Assembly (NCBI GenBank): GCA_015057275.1
Contig: SVEO01000002.1
Coordinates: 1-41,773, forward strand
Source: Lachnospiraceae bacterium
GTDB lineage: Bacteria > Bacillota > Clostridia > Lachnospirales > Lachnospiraceae
DNA length: 41,773 nt
Direction: 5' to 3'
Shown here piece by piece: positions 32,449 to 41,567 of this stretch. The translations under genes were made by a program, and so were the position numbers. The notes beneath the pieces were generated by a model that was not told where the DNA came from, did not search any database, and was given only the letters and a program-made list of their open reading frames with translations. The first letter of the stretch is position 1. Every line of letters starts with the position of its first letter.

Positions 32449-33651
32449 TTATTTTGAAAATAGGTAGTCAATAATCGTGTGACCTTCGGCAAAATAATTG
32501 CCGGAAGCCTTTGCCTCTTTTTCATTATATTTCCACGTCTTATTTTGTAAATCGGTACTGTCATAAAGCATATACGGTACCGGATCACTCGTGTGGGTTC
32601 GCACGCAAATCGGTGTCGGATGATCCGGCAGTACAAGCATACGGTAATCTGCGCCGGCAGCTTCCATACGCTCACGCACCACTTTAATCACGCGTTCATC
32701 GAGGTTTTCAATCGCCTTAATCTTGCGCTCCCTGCTGCCCTGATGCCCCATTTCATCCGGTGCTTCCACATGAATATATGCGAAATCATAACCATCGTTT
32801 AAAAGTGCATCAGCCGCTGCATTGGCCTTACCCTCGTAGTTCGTTTCCAATGTTCCGTCAGCACCCGGAACGATAATATTTTTCATGTTTGCTCCCACGG
32901 CGATTCCTTTGAGTAGGTCAACCGCTGAAATCATCGTACCCTTTTTACCTGTCTTTTCTAAGAAAGATGTTACGCATGGCTTTGTGCCTGCGCCCCAAAA
33001 CCAAATGGAATTCGCCGGATTTAATCCCTGTTCTTTTCTCTTTACATTTACCGGATGATTTACAAGAATCTCATAACTCTTTTTCATCATCGCACGCAGT
33101 TGCGGCTCTTGCGGCAGATACTCGCCGATGACTCTTGTAAGAATATCATGCGGCGGTGTTAATGGCACCACATCACCTTTATCCCAAATGGTCAGATGAC
33201 GATAAGCCGTGCCCAGATAATATTGGAACATCTCGCTATCAAATGCTTCTTTTACCGCTTTTAACAATTCCGCTGCTTCCTCTGTGGAAATCTCGCCTGA
33301 GCTGTGGTCGATGATTGTCTTTTCTTCGTACGGTACGTCATCCTCAGAAAGAGTCACGATATTACAGCGCAATGCTACATCCGTCTCCTTCATGTCCACG
33401 CCGATGCTCAATGCTTCGAGCGGGGAACGTCCGGTGTAATATTTTTTCGGATCATAGCCTAACACCGACAAATTCGCGGTGTCGCTTCCCGGGCTCATGC
33501 CCTCCGGAATCGTATGCACAAGACCGATTTCGGACTGCTTCGCCAAGCGGTCCATTTCCGGCGTATCCGCATACTCTAACGGGGTCTTGCCTTCTAATTC
33601 ATCCATTGCATAATCGGCCATACCATCGCCGAGCACAATAATATATTTCAT
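32449..33651 (-). CDS. apgM: Cofactor-independent phosphoglycerate mutase-like protein (ApgM type; candidate homoserine kinase analogue)
   Basis: 400 aa from the ATG at 33651 (GAGG 4 nt upstream). Alkaline-phosphatase superfamily, archaeal-type PGM. The N-terminal metal motif IVLGDGMADY is followed by PGSDTANLSVLGYDP with the nucleophilic serine, GRSPLEA, HVEAPDEMGHQG and LPDHPTPICVRTHTSDPVP. It lies directly after hom and an ACT regulator. In genomes without thrB such genes have been proposed to act as homoserine kinase, because the superfamily transfers phosphoryl groups. Glycolytic phosphoglycerate mutase is the alternative. The choice cannot be made from sequence alone. Confidence 0.88.
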   Translation of the reverse strand: MKYIIVLGDGMADYAMDELEGKTPLEYADTPEMDRLAKQSEIGLVHTIPEGMSPGSDTANLSVLGYDPKKYYTGRSPLEALSIGVDMKETDVALRCNIVTLSEDDVPYEEKTIIDHSSGEISTEEAAELLKAVKEAFDSEMFQYYLGTAYRHLTIWDKGDVVPLTPPHDILTRVIGEYLPQEPQLRAMMKKSYEILVNHPVNVKRKEQGLNPANSIWFWGAGTKPCVTSFLEKTGKKGTMISAVDLLKGIAVGANMKNIIVPGADGTLETNYEGKANAAADALLNDGYDFAYIHVEAPDEMGHQGSRERKIKAIENLDERVIKVVRERMEAAGADYRMLVLPDHPTPICVRTHTSDPVPYMLYDSTDLQNKTWKYNEKEAKASGNYFAEGHTIIDYLFSK

Positions 33652-33668
33652 ACTACCTCTTACTCGGA

Positions 33669-33790
33669 GCAAATTTATTTGCGGAGAAACGCGTCGCAAA
33701 TATCAGATTTGCGACTGCGATTAGGGGGAAGTTGCGGCTCCGGCGCAACTTCTCGATTTAAAAATCAACACATCGGTGTGATTTTAAATC
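33669..33790. repeat. Chain of four hairpins between hom and apgM-like gene
   Basis: Consecutive inverted repeats: GCAAAT/ATTTGC (33669-33682); GTCGCAAAT/ATTTGCGAC (33693-33715); GAAGTTGCG/CGCAACTTC (33728-33752); GATTTAAAA/TTTTAAATC with an inner TCA/TGA and CAC/GTG (33755-33790). They fill the whole 152-bp gap. None has a T-run in the direction of transcription. Confidence 0.65.
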
Positions 33791-33803
33791 ATGTTTCCTC
33801 CTT

Positions 33804-35018
33804 TTAAGCTAAACGAATTTTTGTAATCATTCCTTCTACTTTTTTTGCAGCCTGTGCAAATTTATTTTCGCTGATGGTCTGCGTTACAAGTGCAAATTCA
33901 TCCTCCAAACCGTCAACTGTCACATACTCACATGGACCAAATGCTGCTTCGCACATTGCTTTCTTTTCTGCCAATGTGCCGGCAACACGCACGAAAAATC
34001 GCTTCGTGGAAGTGCCGAAATCAGACAGTTCCAACTTCTCTGCGGACCAGTAAATCGGCAGATTGGTATTTTTAAACTTCACAGCTTCTACTACATCAGC
34101 AGCTACCGCGCTGGCAGTCGGAAGTTTTCCGGCACCGCTTCCGAAGAACATCAGTTTTTCAACCTTATTTCCTTCGACTAAAATGCCGTTGTACACGCCA
34201 TTGACCGCATAGAGCGGATGTTCCATGTCTACAAGCATCGGTGCCACACACGCATACACGTCGCCGCGTTCCTCACGTGCATCACCAAATAACTTTACAG
34301 ACATGCCCATCTTGTTCGCATATTTGAAATCAGTATCGGTAATTTGGGTAATACCTTCCGTATAAATATTTTCATAGTCCACATCCTTGCCGAACGCCAA
34401 AGATGCTAAAATTGCAATCTTACGGCAGGCATCAAAACCTTCTACATCCGCTGCCGGATTGCGTTCTGCGTAGCCCAAATCCTGCGCTTCCTTTAAAACG
34501 GTATCAAAAGCAAGCCCTTGGCGGCTCATTTTCGATAAAATATAGTTCGTTGTACCATTTAAGATACCGGTAATCGAGGTAATTCTATCTGCAGTTAAAC
34601 TCTGCAACATCGGACGGATAATCGGAATTCCGCCACCTACACTCGCTTCGAAAAGAAAGTTCTTTCCTTTTTCCTTCGCTAATGCCACGAGCTCAGCACC
34701 ATGCTTTTCCACCAACTCCTTATTGGATGTGCAGTAATTCTTGCCGGCTTCTAAAGATGCCTTTGCAAAGGAATATGCCGGCTTCAAACCTCCCATCGCT
34801 TCGGCCACTACTTCCACTTCCGGATCATTTAAAATAATCTGGAAATCGTGCACTAAGACCTCGCCGACCGGATCACCCGGGAATTCGCGCAAATCCAAAA
34901 CATATTTTACTTCCACCGGTTCACCAGCCTTTACGGTAATCGTGTCACTGTTTGTCGTCAACACATCATATATGCCGGAACCAACGGTACCATATCCTAA
35001 TATTGCTACTTTTGCCAT
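33804..35018 (-). CDS. hom: Homoserine dehydrogenase
   Basis: 404 aa. The NAD(P)-binding N-terminus AILGYGTVGSGIYD is followed by the catalytic domain with GILNGTTNYIL and GYAERNPAADVEGFDACRK (signature D and K residues), then a C-terminal ACT domain (about 325-404), the form subject to threonine control. It reduces aspartate semialdehyde to homoserine. GGAGG lies 6 nt before the ATG. It sits 28 bp after the ACT regulator gene. Confidence 0.95.
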   Translation of the reverse strand: MAKVAILGYGTVGSGIYDVLTTNSDTITVKAGEPVEVKYVLDLREFPGDPVGEVLVHDFQIILNDPEVEVVAEAMGGLKPAYSFAKASLEAGKNYCTSNKELVEKHGAELVALAKEKGKNFLFEASVGGGIPIIRPMLQSLTADRITSITGILNGTTNYILSKMSRQGLAFDTVLKEAQDLGYAERNPAADVEGFDACRKIAILASLAFGKDVDYENIYTEGITQITDTDFKYANKMGMSVKLFGDAREERGDVYACVAPMLVDMEHPLYAVNGVYNGILVEGNKVEKLMFFGSGAGKLPTASAVAADVVEAVKFKNTNLPIYWSAEKLELSDFGTSTKRFFVRVAGTLAEKKAMCEAAFGPCEYVTVDGLEDEFALVTQTISENKFAQAAKKVEGMITKIRLA

Positions 35019-35046
35019 AATTTCCTCCTGAAATGCATCTTATATT

Positions 35047-35490
35047 TTAAGCTTGTGCTAATATTTTAAAATAATGTATTCCTGCTAAATGCTCAATCTG
35101 CGCAATCATATCAGAGACATCGCCGGATGTTTCGCGAAGCTCCACACTTAAAGTAAGTGTCGCCATACCATTCATCGGAATCGTTTGATGAATCGTCAGT
35201 ACATTCGCGTTACAGTCCGCAATCTTGTTCAGCACGCGCGAGAGTATGCCCGGTTCATCCTCGACCTGCAGCACAAACGTAATCGTTGTCTTGCCTGTGT
35301 GGTCACGGAACGGGAAAATGTCATCCTTATACTTATAAAAAGAGCTTCGACTGATACCGATAATGTCGGTTGCTTCCTGCACGGATTCAACTTTTCCTGA
35401 ATCAAGCAGACGCTTCGCCTCGATAACTTTCAACAGAACCTCCGGAACCGCTTTTTTTCTGACAATATAATACTTACTGTAATCTGCCAT
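35047..35490 (-). CDS. ACT domain-containing protein of the PheB/UPF0735 family
   Basis: 147 aa from the ATG at 35490 (AGGAG nearby). Residues about 20-65 form an HTH-like segment (EATDIIGISRSSFYKYKDDIFP) and residues about 70-147 an ACT domain (FVLQVEDEPGILSRVLNKIA). The pairing suggests an amino-acid-sensing regulator. Old annotation as chorismate mutase PheB is not supported by catalytic residues. It leads the hom operon, so it probably senses threonine or a related amino acid. Confidence 0.85.
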   Translation of the reverse strand: MADYSKYYIVRKKAVPEVLLKVIEAKRLLDSGKVESVQEATDIIGISRSSFYKYKDDIFPFRDHTGKTTITFVLQVEDEPGILSRVLNKIADCNANVLTIHQTIPMNGMATLTLSVELRETSGDVSDMIAQIEHLAGIHYFKILAQA

Positions 35491-35571
35491 ACTCCTTCTC
35501 CTACTGTATGAAACAAACAAATTTCACGTCATGTGTTTGCGCATGAAATACACATGTTTTTACTACAGGGA

Positions 35572-35600
35572 ATCTTAGCACAGTTGCGCGGTAAAATCAA
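35572..35600 (-). promoter_or_regulatory. Promoter of the ACT-hom-apgM operon
   Basis: On the minus strand: TTGATT (35600-35595), a 17-bp spacer, TAAGAT (35577-35572) with an extended TGC. The leader of about 75 nt contains a CATGTGT/ACACATG inverted repeat (35530-35556). Confidence 0.6.
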
Positions 35601-35607
35601 GTACAAA

Positions 35608-35641
35608 AAGGCGGATTTTCTCATCAAAGAAAACCCGCCTT
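35608..35641 (-). terminator. Terminator of the Crh-like gene
   Basis: AAGGCGG...CCGCCTT with a TTTTCT/AGAAAA upper stem and one mismatch, followed on the minus strand by TTTTTGTAC. It ends just before the hom operon promoter. Confidence 0.85.
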
Positions 35642-35667
35642 GATTACTTTTTTTAATATGTTACTGA

Positions 35668-35904
35668 TTATTTTATAATATATTTGTCTAATGCACTGAT
35701 TACTTCTTCAGACTCTGCGATGTCGACGTGTATGTTTAACTGAATCGGCTTGGATAAATCCATACTGAAGATACCCATGATGGATTTTGCGTCAACCACA
35801 TATCTGCCGGATACTAAGTCAAAATCACAGTCAAACTTTGCAAGATCGTTTACGAAGCTTTTTACCTTATCGATTGAGTTAATATTTACGTTTACAATTG
35901 TCAT
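35668..35904 (-). CDS. HPr-like protein without the active-site histidine (Crh-like)
   Basis: 78 aa from the ATG at 35904, with GGAGG 9 nt upstream. HPr fold. The segment DAKSIMGIFSMDLSKPI matches the HPr/Crh region around regulatory Ser46. The N-terminal GLHARPA loop with the phosphorylated His15 is absent, replaced by NINSIDKVKSF. It therefore cannot take part in PTS phosphotransfer but may be phosphorylated on the serine, as Bacillus Crh is, and act with CcpA. It is monocistronic, with its own terminator. HPr kinase is not in the window. Confidence 0.78.
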   Translation of the reverse strand: MTIVNVNINSIDKVKSFVNDLAKFDCDFDLVSGRYVVDAKSIMGIFSMDLSKPIQLNIHVDIAESEEVISALDKYIIK

Positions 35905-35972
35905 AATTAAAATCCTCCGTTTCCACAAATTAACTTTCTTGGAACATTTTGATTTTTCCTTGTCACGCCGTC

Positions 35973-35981
35973 ATAGTAGCA
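35973..35981 (-). promoter_or_regulatory. Possible extended -10 promoter of the Crh-like gene
   Basis: TGCTACTAT on the minus strand, about 70 bp before the start codon. No convincing -35 box lies 16-18 bp upstream, so this is tentative. Confidence 0.35.
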
Positions 35982-36022
35982 CTCTGTTTTCAATAATTAT
36001 ATCGATATACTGCTCAAAAATA

Positions 36023-36895
36023 TTAATTTTCTGCGTTTTCCTTACGGATCTGATTCGGAGTTTTGCCAAACTTCTGCGAAAATTTGGAAATAAAATAACT
36101 CGGGTTGGCAAATCCTACGTTGTAGCAAATATCTGTAACGGAATCGTTCGTATTTTGCAACATGGTCCTCGCAATCATCAGGCGGTACTGGGTGACATAC
36201 TCGGACACGGTTTTACCGGTATACTGTTTAAAACACTTCATAAAATAATATTCACTATAATGCACAAGGTTCGCAAGTGCTTCCACACGCACTTCTTCGG
36301 CATAATGATTCGCTATGTAAGCCATCGCCTGTTTCATCGCTGCGGTGCGACGGTTTTCCTCCGGTTTCGGGACGCAGATACACCCCTCATGCAACAAAAG
36401 ATGTAACAGCTCAAAGAGCTGGATTTTCAGTTTCAGTTCAAAAAAACGCTCCCGTACCTCAATGGTAGTTTTGATTGCATTTAACTGCAGCAACAATTCT
36501 TCATAGGCCGGCATCCCTTTTTGCAGACGGAAGAAAATCAGGTCGCGATGCAATATCAGCGGATCAACAATTCGTTGCGAGCTGATATCAAAGGCACCGC
36601 CGGATAAATACTGCATATCAATCATCCAACGTCGGCTGTGGTACTCATTGCTCTTTTCCGTCTCCGTTTTCGCCACACTATAGCGATTTAAAAGCTCGCC
36701 CGACAAAATCAGTTCCCCTTCCTCCGCCACAAACACCTGCTTATTGCGCACGAGGCGTACTTTACCCTTTTCAATATAGGTAAATTCTAAAAACATATCA
36801 AAGGGAGCCTTACGCATGTCAAATTGCGCGGCGTCTCCCTCGGCAAATAATACAGGCATCTCCTGTGTTTGCTTCTGTCCTGCGCTTTTTCTCAT
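36023..36895 (-). CDS. AraC-family transcriptional regulator
   Basis: 290 aa. The N-terminal half is a cupin-like sensor domain (FTYIEKGKVRLV, LILSGELLNRYSV); the C-terminal 100 residues carry two helix-turn-helix motifs of the AraC type (EALANLVHYSEYYFMKCFKQ and VTDICYNVGFANPSYFISKFSQKFGKTP). The ligand is unknown. It lies 20 bp after prfB, with GGGAG before the ATG, so it appears to be read with secA and prfB, an odd place for a specific regulator. A role in arabinose use is possible but not indicated by position. Confidence 0.9.
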   Translation of the reverse strand: MRKSAGQKQTQEMPVLFAEGDAAQFDMRKAPFDMFLEFTYIEKGKVRLVRNKQVFVAEEGELILSGELLNRYSVAKTETEKSNEYHSRRWMIDMQYLSGGAFDISSQRIVDPLILHRDLIFFRLQKGMPAYEELLLQLNAIKTTIEVRERFFELKLKIQLFELLHLLLHEGCICVPKPEENRRTAAMKQAMAYIANHYAEEVRVEALANLVHYSEYYFMKCFKQYTGKTVSEYVTQYRLMIARTMLQNTNDSVTDICYNVGFANPSYFISKFSQKFGKTPNQIRKENAEN

Positions 36896-36914
36896 ACGGC
36901 GGCTCCCTTTCTGA

Positions 36915-38024
36915 TTATTCGTTTCTTTTGTTCCATTTTAAATATGCACCAATGAACGGATCAATGTTACCGTCCATCACGCTGCCTACATTACCAACTT
37001 CTTCATTTGTGCGGTGATCCTTAACCATCGTGTAGGGCTGCATCACATAAGAGCGAATCTGATTTCCCCAGCCGATTTCTTTGACTTCCCCGCGGATGTC
37101 GGAAATCTTTTCCGCGTTTTCCTGCTGTTTTAATAAGTACAGCTTCGCTTTTAACATCTTCATCGCCTTATCCTTGTTCATGTGCTGTGAACGCTCATTC
37201 TGGCACTGAACAACAATATTCGTAGGCAAATGTGTGATACGAATCGCGGATGATGTTTTATTGACATGCTGACCGCCCGCACCGCTCGAACGGTACACAT
37301 CGATACGCAAATCTTCTTCGTTAATTTCTACATCCAAATCTTCCTCGATGTCCGGCATCACGTCACACGAGGCAAACGATGTCTGGCGCTTACCCGCTGC
37401 ATTGAATGGAGAAATACGCACCAGGCGGTGCACACCGCGCTCGGATTTCAGATAGCCAAACGCGTTCTCCCCGTTAATCTGCACGGTTACCGACTTGATG
37501 CCGGCTTCTTCACCGTCCAAATAATCAAGCACTTCCGTAGAGAATCCCTTCGATTCGGCCCAGCGCAAGTACATACGGTAAAGCATACTTACCCAGTCGC
37601 ACGCTTCCGTGCCGCCAGCACCCGCATTAAGTTTCAAAATCGCATTGCAATTATCATACTCACCGGAAAGCAACGTGCAAATCTTCATGCGATCAAATTC
37701 TTTTTCAAAACCGCGCAGTGCTTCTTCCACCTCTGGAATGAGACTCGGATCATTCTCCTCGTAGCCCATCATAAGTAACGTTTCCACGTCCTCATAGCGA
37801 GTTGTGAGGTTTTTGAACTCTTCCATCGTATCTTTTAAAGATTTTGATTCCTTCATCAGCTTCTGGGCCTGCTCCATGTCATCCCAGAAGTTTGGCTGCT
37901 CCATCACTGCTGCAATCTCATCCACTCGTTTTATCTTTTTTGCCAAGTCCAAAGACTCTTCTAACTCACGCATTGGCTGTTCATAAGTGCCAAGCGTAAA
38001 CTTAAATTGGTCTAATTCAACCAT
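36915..38024 (-). CDS. prfB: Peptide chain release factor 2
   Basis: 369 aa, class I release factor for UAA/UGA. It has the N-terminal domain, the GGQ catalytic motif in SGAGGQHVNKTSSAIR, the RF2-type tripeptide region (SPF in VRISPFNAAG) and the C-terminal HRTNEEVGNVGSVMDGNIDPF. The frame is continuous: at the place of the usual +1 programmed frameshift the gene reads TCT TTG GAC instead of CTT TGA C. AGAGG lies 6 nt before the ATG. It is 48 bp downstream of secA, its usual neighbour in Bacillota. Confidence 0.96.
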   Translation of the reverse strand: MVELDQFKFTLGTYEQPMRELEESLDLAKKIKRVDEIAAVMEQPNFWDDMEQAQKLMKESKSLKDTMEEFKNLTTRYEDVETLLMMGYEENDPSLIPEVEEALRGFEKEFDRMKICTLLSGEYDNCNAILKLNAGAGGTEACDWVSMLYRMYLRWAESKGFSTEVLDYLDGEEAGIKSVTVQINGENAFGYLKSERGVHRLVRISPFNAAGKRQTSFASCDVMPDIEEDLDVEINEEDLRIDVYRSSGAGGQHVNKTSSAIRITHLPTNIVVQCQNERSQHMNKDKAMKMLKAKLYLLKQQENAEKISDIRGEVKEIGWGNQIRSYVMQPYTMVKDHRTNEEVGNVGSVMDGNIDPFIGAYLKWNKRNE

Positions 38025-38072
38025 ATCTTACCTCTCATATGCGTCGGTCGCCTAAAAGGCTGCAAACGCTTA

Positions 38073-40652
38073 TTATTTTGCTGGATTTAATCCATGGCAG
38101 AACTTATACTTCTTACCCGAGCCGCATGGACATGGGGAGTTTGGGTAAATCTTTACATTTTCGCGCTTAATTGGCTTCTTTGCTAACGATTCATCCTTAT
38201 TTGTGCCGGTAACCTTTGCCACTTCCTCACGCTCAATCTTCTGCTCAATCTTAATGTGCAGCAGCATCTGCACAGTTTCCTTCTGAATCGCTGCTGTCAT
38301 CTGTCCAAACATATCATAGCCGCTCGATTTGTACTCAACGACCGGATCCTTCTGACCTAATGCCTGCAGACCGATACCCTGACGCAACTGGTCCATATCA
38401 TCAATATGTGCCATCCACTTGCGGTCAATTGTCTTTAACAGAATAACTCGCTCAGCTTCACGCATCATCTCCGGTTCCGGGAATTCAGCTTCTTTGGAAT
38501 TGTAAAGTTTTACCGCTTCTTCCTTTAACCACTGTTTTAATTGGCCGGTCTTGTAGGATTCCTTTTGGTCTTCCGTCAGCACAATCGACTCCATCGGGAA
38601 CACCGGCAGGAACGAACGATTCAGCTCGTCGATATCCCACTCACTCGCCGGCTGTTCGTCGGAAATGCAGGTATCTACAATATTTTCCACCGTATCCTGA
38701 ATCATCTTCATGATGGACTCACGCATATTTTCGCCGTTTAATACACGCAGACGCTCCGCATAGATAATCTCACGCTGCTCGTTGTTTACACGGTCGTATT
38801 CCATCAAATTCTTACGAATACTGAAGTTGTTATTCTCAATCTTCTTTTGCGCTCTTTCAATCGCATTGCTGAGCATATTATGCTCAAGCTGCATATTCTC
38901 TTCCACCTTCAAGGCATTGAATACACTCATCAGACGTTCCTGACCGAACAGTCGCATTAAATCATCTTCCAAAGAAATGTAGAATCTTGACTCACCCGGG
39001 TCACCCTGACGTCCGGAACGTCCGCGCAACTGATTGTCGATTCGTCTGGACTCATGACGCTCCGTACCAATAATCTTTAAACCACCGGCGGCTTTCGCTT
39101 CATCATCCAACTTAATATCGGTACCACGACCTGCCATATTGGTGGCAATGGTAACCGCACCGTGAATACCTGCTTCAGCAACGATTTCTGCTTCCATCTC
39201 ATGGAATTTCGCGTTTAACACCTTATGTGGGATACCGCGTTTGCGGAGAAGCGCACTGATTTCTTCGGATGATTCGATGGTAATTGTACCGACAAGCACC
39301 GGCTGCCCCTTGGCATGCGCCACTTCAACCTCATTTGCGACGGCATTTAACTTTTCTCTTCTTGTCTTATAGAAAGCGTCGTTATGGTCAATACGGGCAA
39401 CCGGACGATTGGTCGGAACTTCGACAACGTCCATGCCGTAGATGTTACGAAACTCGTTTTCTTCCGTCAGTGCTGTACCAGTCATACCACACTTTTTTTC
39501 GTACTTGTTAAAGAAGTTCTGGAAGGTAATCGTCGCTAACGTTCTGCTCTCACGTTTTACCTTTACATGCTCCTTTGCTTCAATCGCCTGATGCAAACCG
39601 TCAGAATATCTTCTTCCCGGCATAATACGTCCGGTAAATTCGTCAACAATCAGTACCTGGTCATCCTTTACCACGTAATCCTGGTCACGGAACATCAAAT
39701 TGTGCGCGCGCAACGCCAAAATAATATTATGCTGGATTTCCAAATTTTCTGCATCAGCAAGGTTTTCAAGATGGAAGAAACGCTCGATTTTTTCCACACC
39801 GGCGGCTGTCAGCGTTACGTTTTTGTCCTTTTCATTGACAATGAAGTCGCCGTCTTCTTCCTGAACTTCGCCCATGATGAGGTCCATCTTGGACATTTCG
39901 CCCTTGTACGTTCCCTTCTTCATCTGGCGCGCTAAAATATCGCAGGCTTCATAGAGCTTGGTCGACTTACCGCTCTGACCGGAAATAATCAGCGGCGTTC
40001 TCGCTTCGTCAATCAGCACGGAGTCAACTTCGTCGACAATCGCAAAATGCAGACCGCGCTGCACGAGCTTTTCTTTATAAATTACCATGTTGTCACGCAG
40101 GTAATCGAAGCCTAATTCATTATTTGTAATATATGTGATATCGCAAGCATATGCCTTCTGACGTTCTTCATTCGTCATGCTGTTCAACACACAGCCGACC
40201 GTCAAACCTAAAAACTCATGTACCTGACCCATCCACTGTGCATCACGGTTTGCAAGGTAATCGTTGACCGTCACGACATGAACACCCTTGCCCTCAAGCG
40301 CGTTCAAATAGGCCGGCAAGAGACATGTCTGTGTCTTACCTTCACCGGTCTTCATTTCAGCGATACGCCCCTGATGAAGAATGATACCACCCATCAACTG
40401 TACCGGATAATGCTCGGTATTTAAAATTCTTCTTGCGGCTTCACGTACAACCGCGTACGCTTCCGGAAGCAAATCGTCAAGCGTTTCCTTGCCCTGTAAT
40501 CTCTCCTTAAATTCTGCTGTTTTTCCTCTCAATTCCTCATCGGAAAGCGCCATCATATCCGGGCGCATCTTTTCAATTTTATCAACCAATCCACGAATTC
40601 TTTTAATTTCACGTTCGCTACGCGTGCCGAAAATTTTCTCAACTAAACCCAT
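38073..40652 (-). CDS. secA: Preprotein translocase ATPase SecA
   Basis: 859 aa from the ATG at 40652 (GGAGG 5 nt upstream; a longer frame to 40679 lacks a site). Motor of the Sec export pathway. It has Walker A MKTGEGKT, the Walker B region [23 protein letters not shown] and [10 protein letters not shown] helicase motifs, and the C-terminal zinc site [14 protein letters not shown] that binds SecB or ribosomes. Full length, single copy in the window. It heads the secA-prfB transcript. Confidence 0.97.
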   Translation of the reverse strand: MGLVEKIFGTRSEREIKRIRGLVDKIEKMRPDMMALSDEELRGKTAEFKERLQGKETLDDLLPEAYAVVREAARRILNTEHYPVQLMGGIILHQGRIAEMKTGEGKTQTCLLPAYLNALEGKGVHVVTVNDYLANRDAQWMGQVHEFLGLTVGCVLNSMTNEERQKAYACDITYITNNELGFDYLRDNMVIYKEKLVQRGLHFAIVDEVDSVLIDEARTPLIISGQSGKSTKLYEACDILARQMKKGTYKGEMSKMDLIMGEVQEEDGDFIVNEKDKNVTLTAAGVEKIERFFHLENLADAENLEIQHNIILALRAHNLMFRDQDYVVKDDQVLIVDEFTGRIMPGRRYSDGLHQAIEAKEHVKVKRESRTLATITFQNFFNKYEKKCGMTGTALTEENEFRNIYGMDVVEVPTNRPVARIDHNDAFYKTRREKLNAVANEVEVAHAKGQPVLVGTITIESSEEISALLRKRGIPHKVLNAKFHEMEAEIVAEAGIHGAVTIATNMAGRGTDIKLDDEAKAAGGLKIIGTERHESRRIDNQLRGRSGRQGDPGESRFYISLEDDLMRLFGQERLMSVFNALKVEENMQLEHNMLSNAIERAQKKIENNNFSIRKNLMEYDRVNNEQREIIYAERLRVLNGENMRESIMKMIQDTVENIVDTCISDEQPASEWDIDELNRSFLPVFPMESIVLTEDQKESYKTGQLKQWLKEEAVKLYNSKEAEFPEPEMMREAERVILLKTIDRKWMAHIDDMDQLRQGIGLQALGQKDPVVEYKSSGYDMFGQMTAAIQKETVQMLLHIKIEQKIEREEVAKVTGTNKDESLAKKPIKRENVKIYPNSPCPCGSGKKYKFCHGLNPAK

Positions 40653-40708
40653 GTTTTCCTCCATTCCAAAAAAGCGCAAGATAGCCTACTGCGCCAATTT
40701 CAAAGGAT

Positions 40709-40737
40709 ATCATACCATTTTCAAGACATATATTCAA
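40709..40737 (-). promoter_or_regulatory. Sigma-A promoter of secA-prfB
   Basis: On the minus strand: TTGAAT (40737-40732), a 17-bp spacer, TATGAT (40714-40709). It starts transcription about 50 bp before the secA ATG. Confidence 0.68.
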
Positions 40738-40792
40738 GAACTTTTCACTGAACTTTCATCTTGTATAGGGAAATCGTATATTTTAACAAAAA

Positions 40793-40824
40793 AACCAGAT
40801 TTCATGCAAGCATGAAATCTGGTT
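40793..40824 (-). terminator. Terminator of hpf
   Basis: A perfect 15-bp stem with a 2-nt loop (AACCAGATTTCATGC / GCATGAAATCTGGTT), followed on the minus strand by TTTTTTTG. The tip repeats the CATGCAAGCATG core found at 6559-6594. Confidence 0.92.
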
Positions 40825-40837
40825 CTCATTATTAATT

Positions 40838-41362
40838 TTAATACTCCGGCTCGATTAATCCGTATGTATTGCCTTTTCTCTTATATACTACATTGACCTC
40901 GTCGGTGTCTGCATTGCGAAATACATAGAAGCTATGTCCTAACAGCTCCATTTGAATGCATGCTTCTTCAGCATCCATCGGCTTTAATCCGAAGCGCTTG
41001 GAACGTACGATTTTAATAGCGTCTTCTTCTTCAAAATCTTTTTCTACATACTCTTCTGTGAATACACCGGATTGCTTTTTATCTACGATCTTAGTCTTAT
41101 ATTTTTTCAATTGTCTTTCGATAATCTCTTCAACGAGGTCGATTGCAACGTACATATCGCTGCTTACCTGTTCGGAGCGAATCACTTTGCCTTTTACCGG
41201 GATAGTAACTTCGATCTTCTGACGGTCTTTTTCTACACTAAGTGTAACGAGGACTTCAGTATCCTCTGCGAAATAACGCTCAAGCTTCCCAATCTTCTCG
41301 TAAATGGCCGCTTTCAAACCTTCTGTAACATCAATATTTCTGCCTGTAATAACATAACGCAT
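40838..41362 (-). CDS. hpf: Ribosome hibernation promoting factor, long form
   Basis: 174 aa. The N-terminal S30AE domain (about 1-100, beginning MRYVITGRNIDVTEGLK) binds the 30S decoding site. A linker rich in acidic residues and a C-terminal dimerisation domain (about 117-174; RFGLKPMDAEEACIQMELLGHSFYVF in two parts, then NVVYKRKGNTYGLIEP) follow. The long form dimerises 70S ribosomes into 100S particles without Rmf. It is monocistronic with its own promoter and a strong terminator. Its usual neighbour secA lies downstream. Confidence 0.95.
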   Translation of the reverse strand: MRYVITGRNIDVTEGLKAAIYEKIGKLERYFAEDTEVLVTLSVEKDRQKIEVTIPVKGKVIRSEQVSSDMYVAIDLVEEIIERQLKKYKTKIVDKKQSGVFTEEYVEKDFEEEDAIKIVRSKRFGLKPMDAEEACIQMELLGHSFYVFRNADTDEVNVVYKRKGNTYGLIEPEY

Positions 41363-41406
41363 AATAACACGTCCCTTCGTTGTAAATTAGGCTTTTGCCT
41401 GTATTT

Positions 41407-41436
41407 ATTATACTATACTTTCTATTCTTTTGTCTA
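41407..41436 (-). promoter_or_regulatory. Promoter of hpf
   Basis: On the minus strand: TAGACA (41436-41431), an 18-bp spacer, perfect TATAAT (41412-41407), about 45 bp before the ATG. Confidence 0.6.
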
Positions 41437-41567
41437 GTAAAATGGTGGATTTTTTGTGAATTTTGTATAAAGCTTTTCTTTTTTTCGATTTGTTCTGTGC
41501 AAAATAGACAAAATATGTTCTGGGGCCTCTTCCGGGACACTCGTCCCGTGTAACTCCACTCTATGTA

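Noticed and set aside
35750-36406. 218-codon plus-strand frame across the Crh-like and AraC genes
   Set aside because: Antisense to two recognisable proteins and spans their intergenic gap; no ribosome site and no family resemblance.
38025-38072. Terminator between secA and prfB
   Set aside because: The GCGT...ACGC / GCCT-GGC hairpin has no T-run and the genes are 48 bp apart; read-through is more likely.
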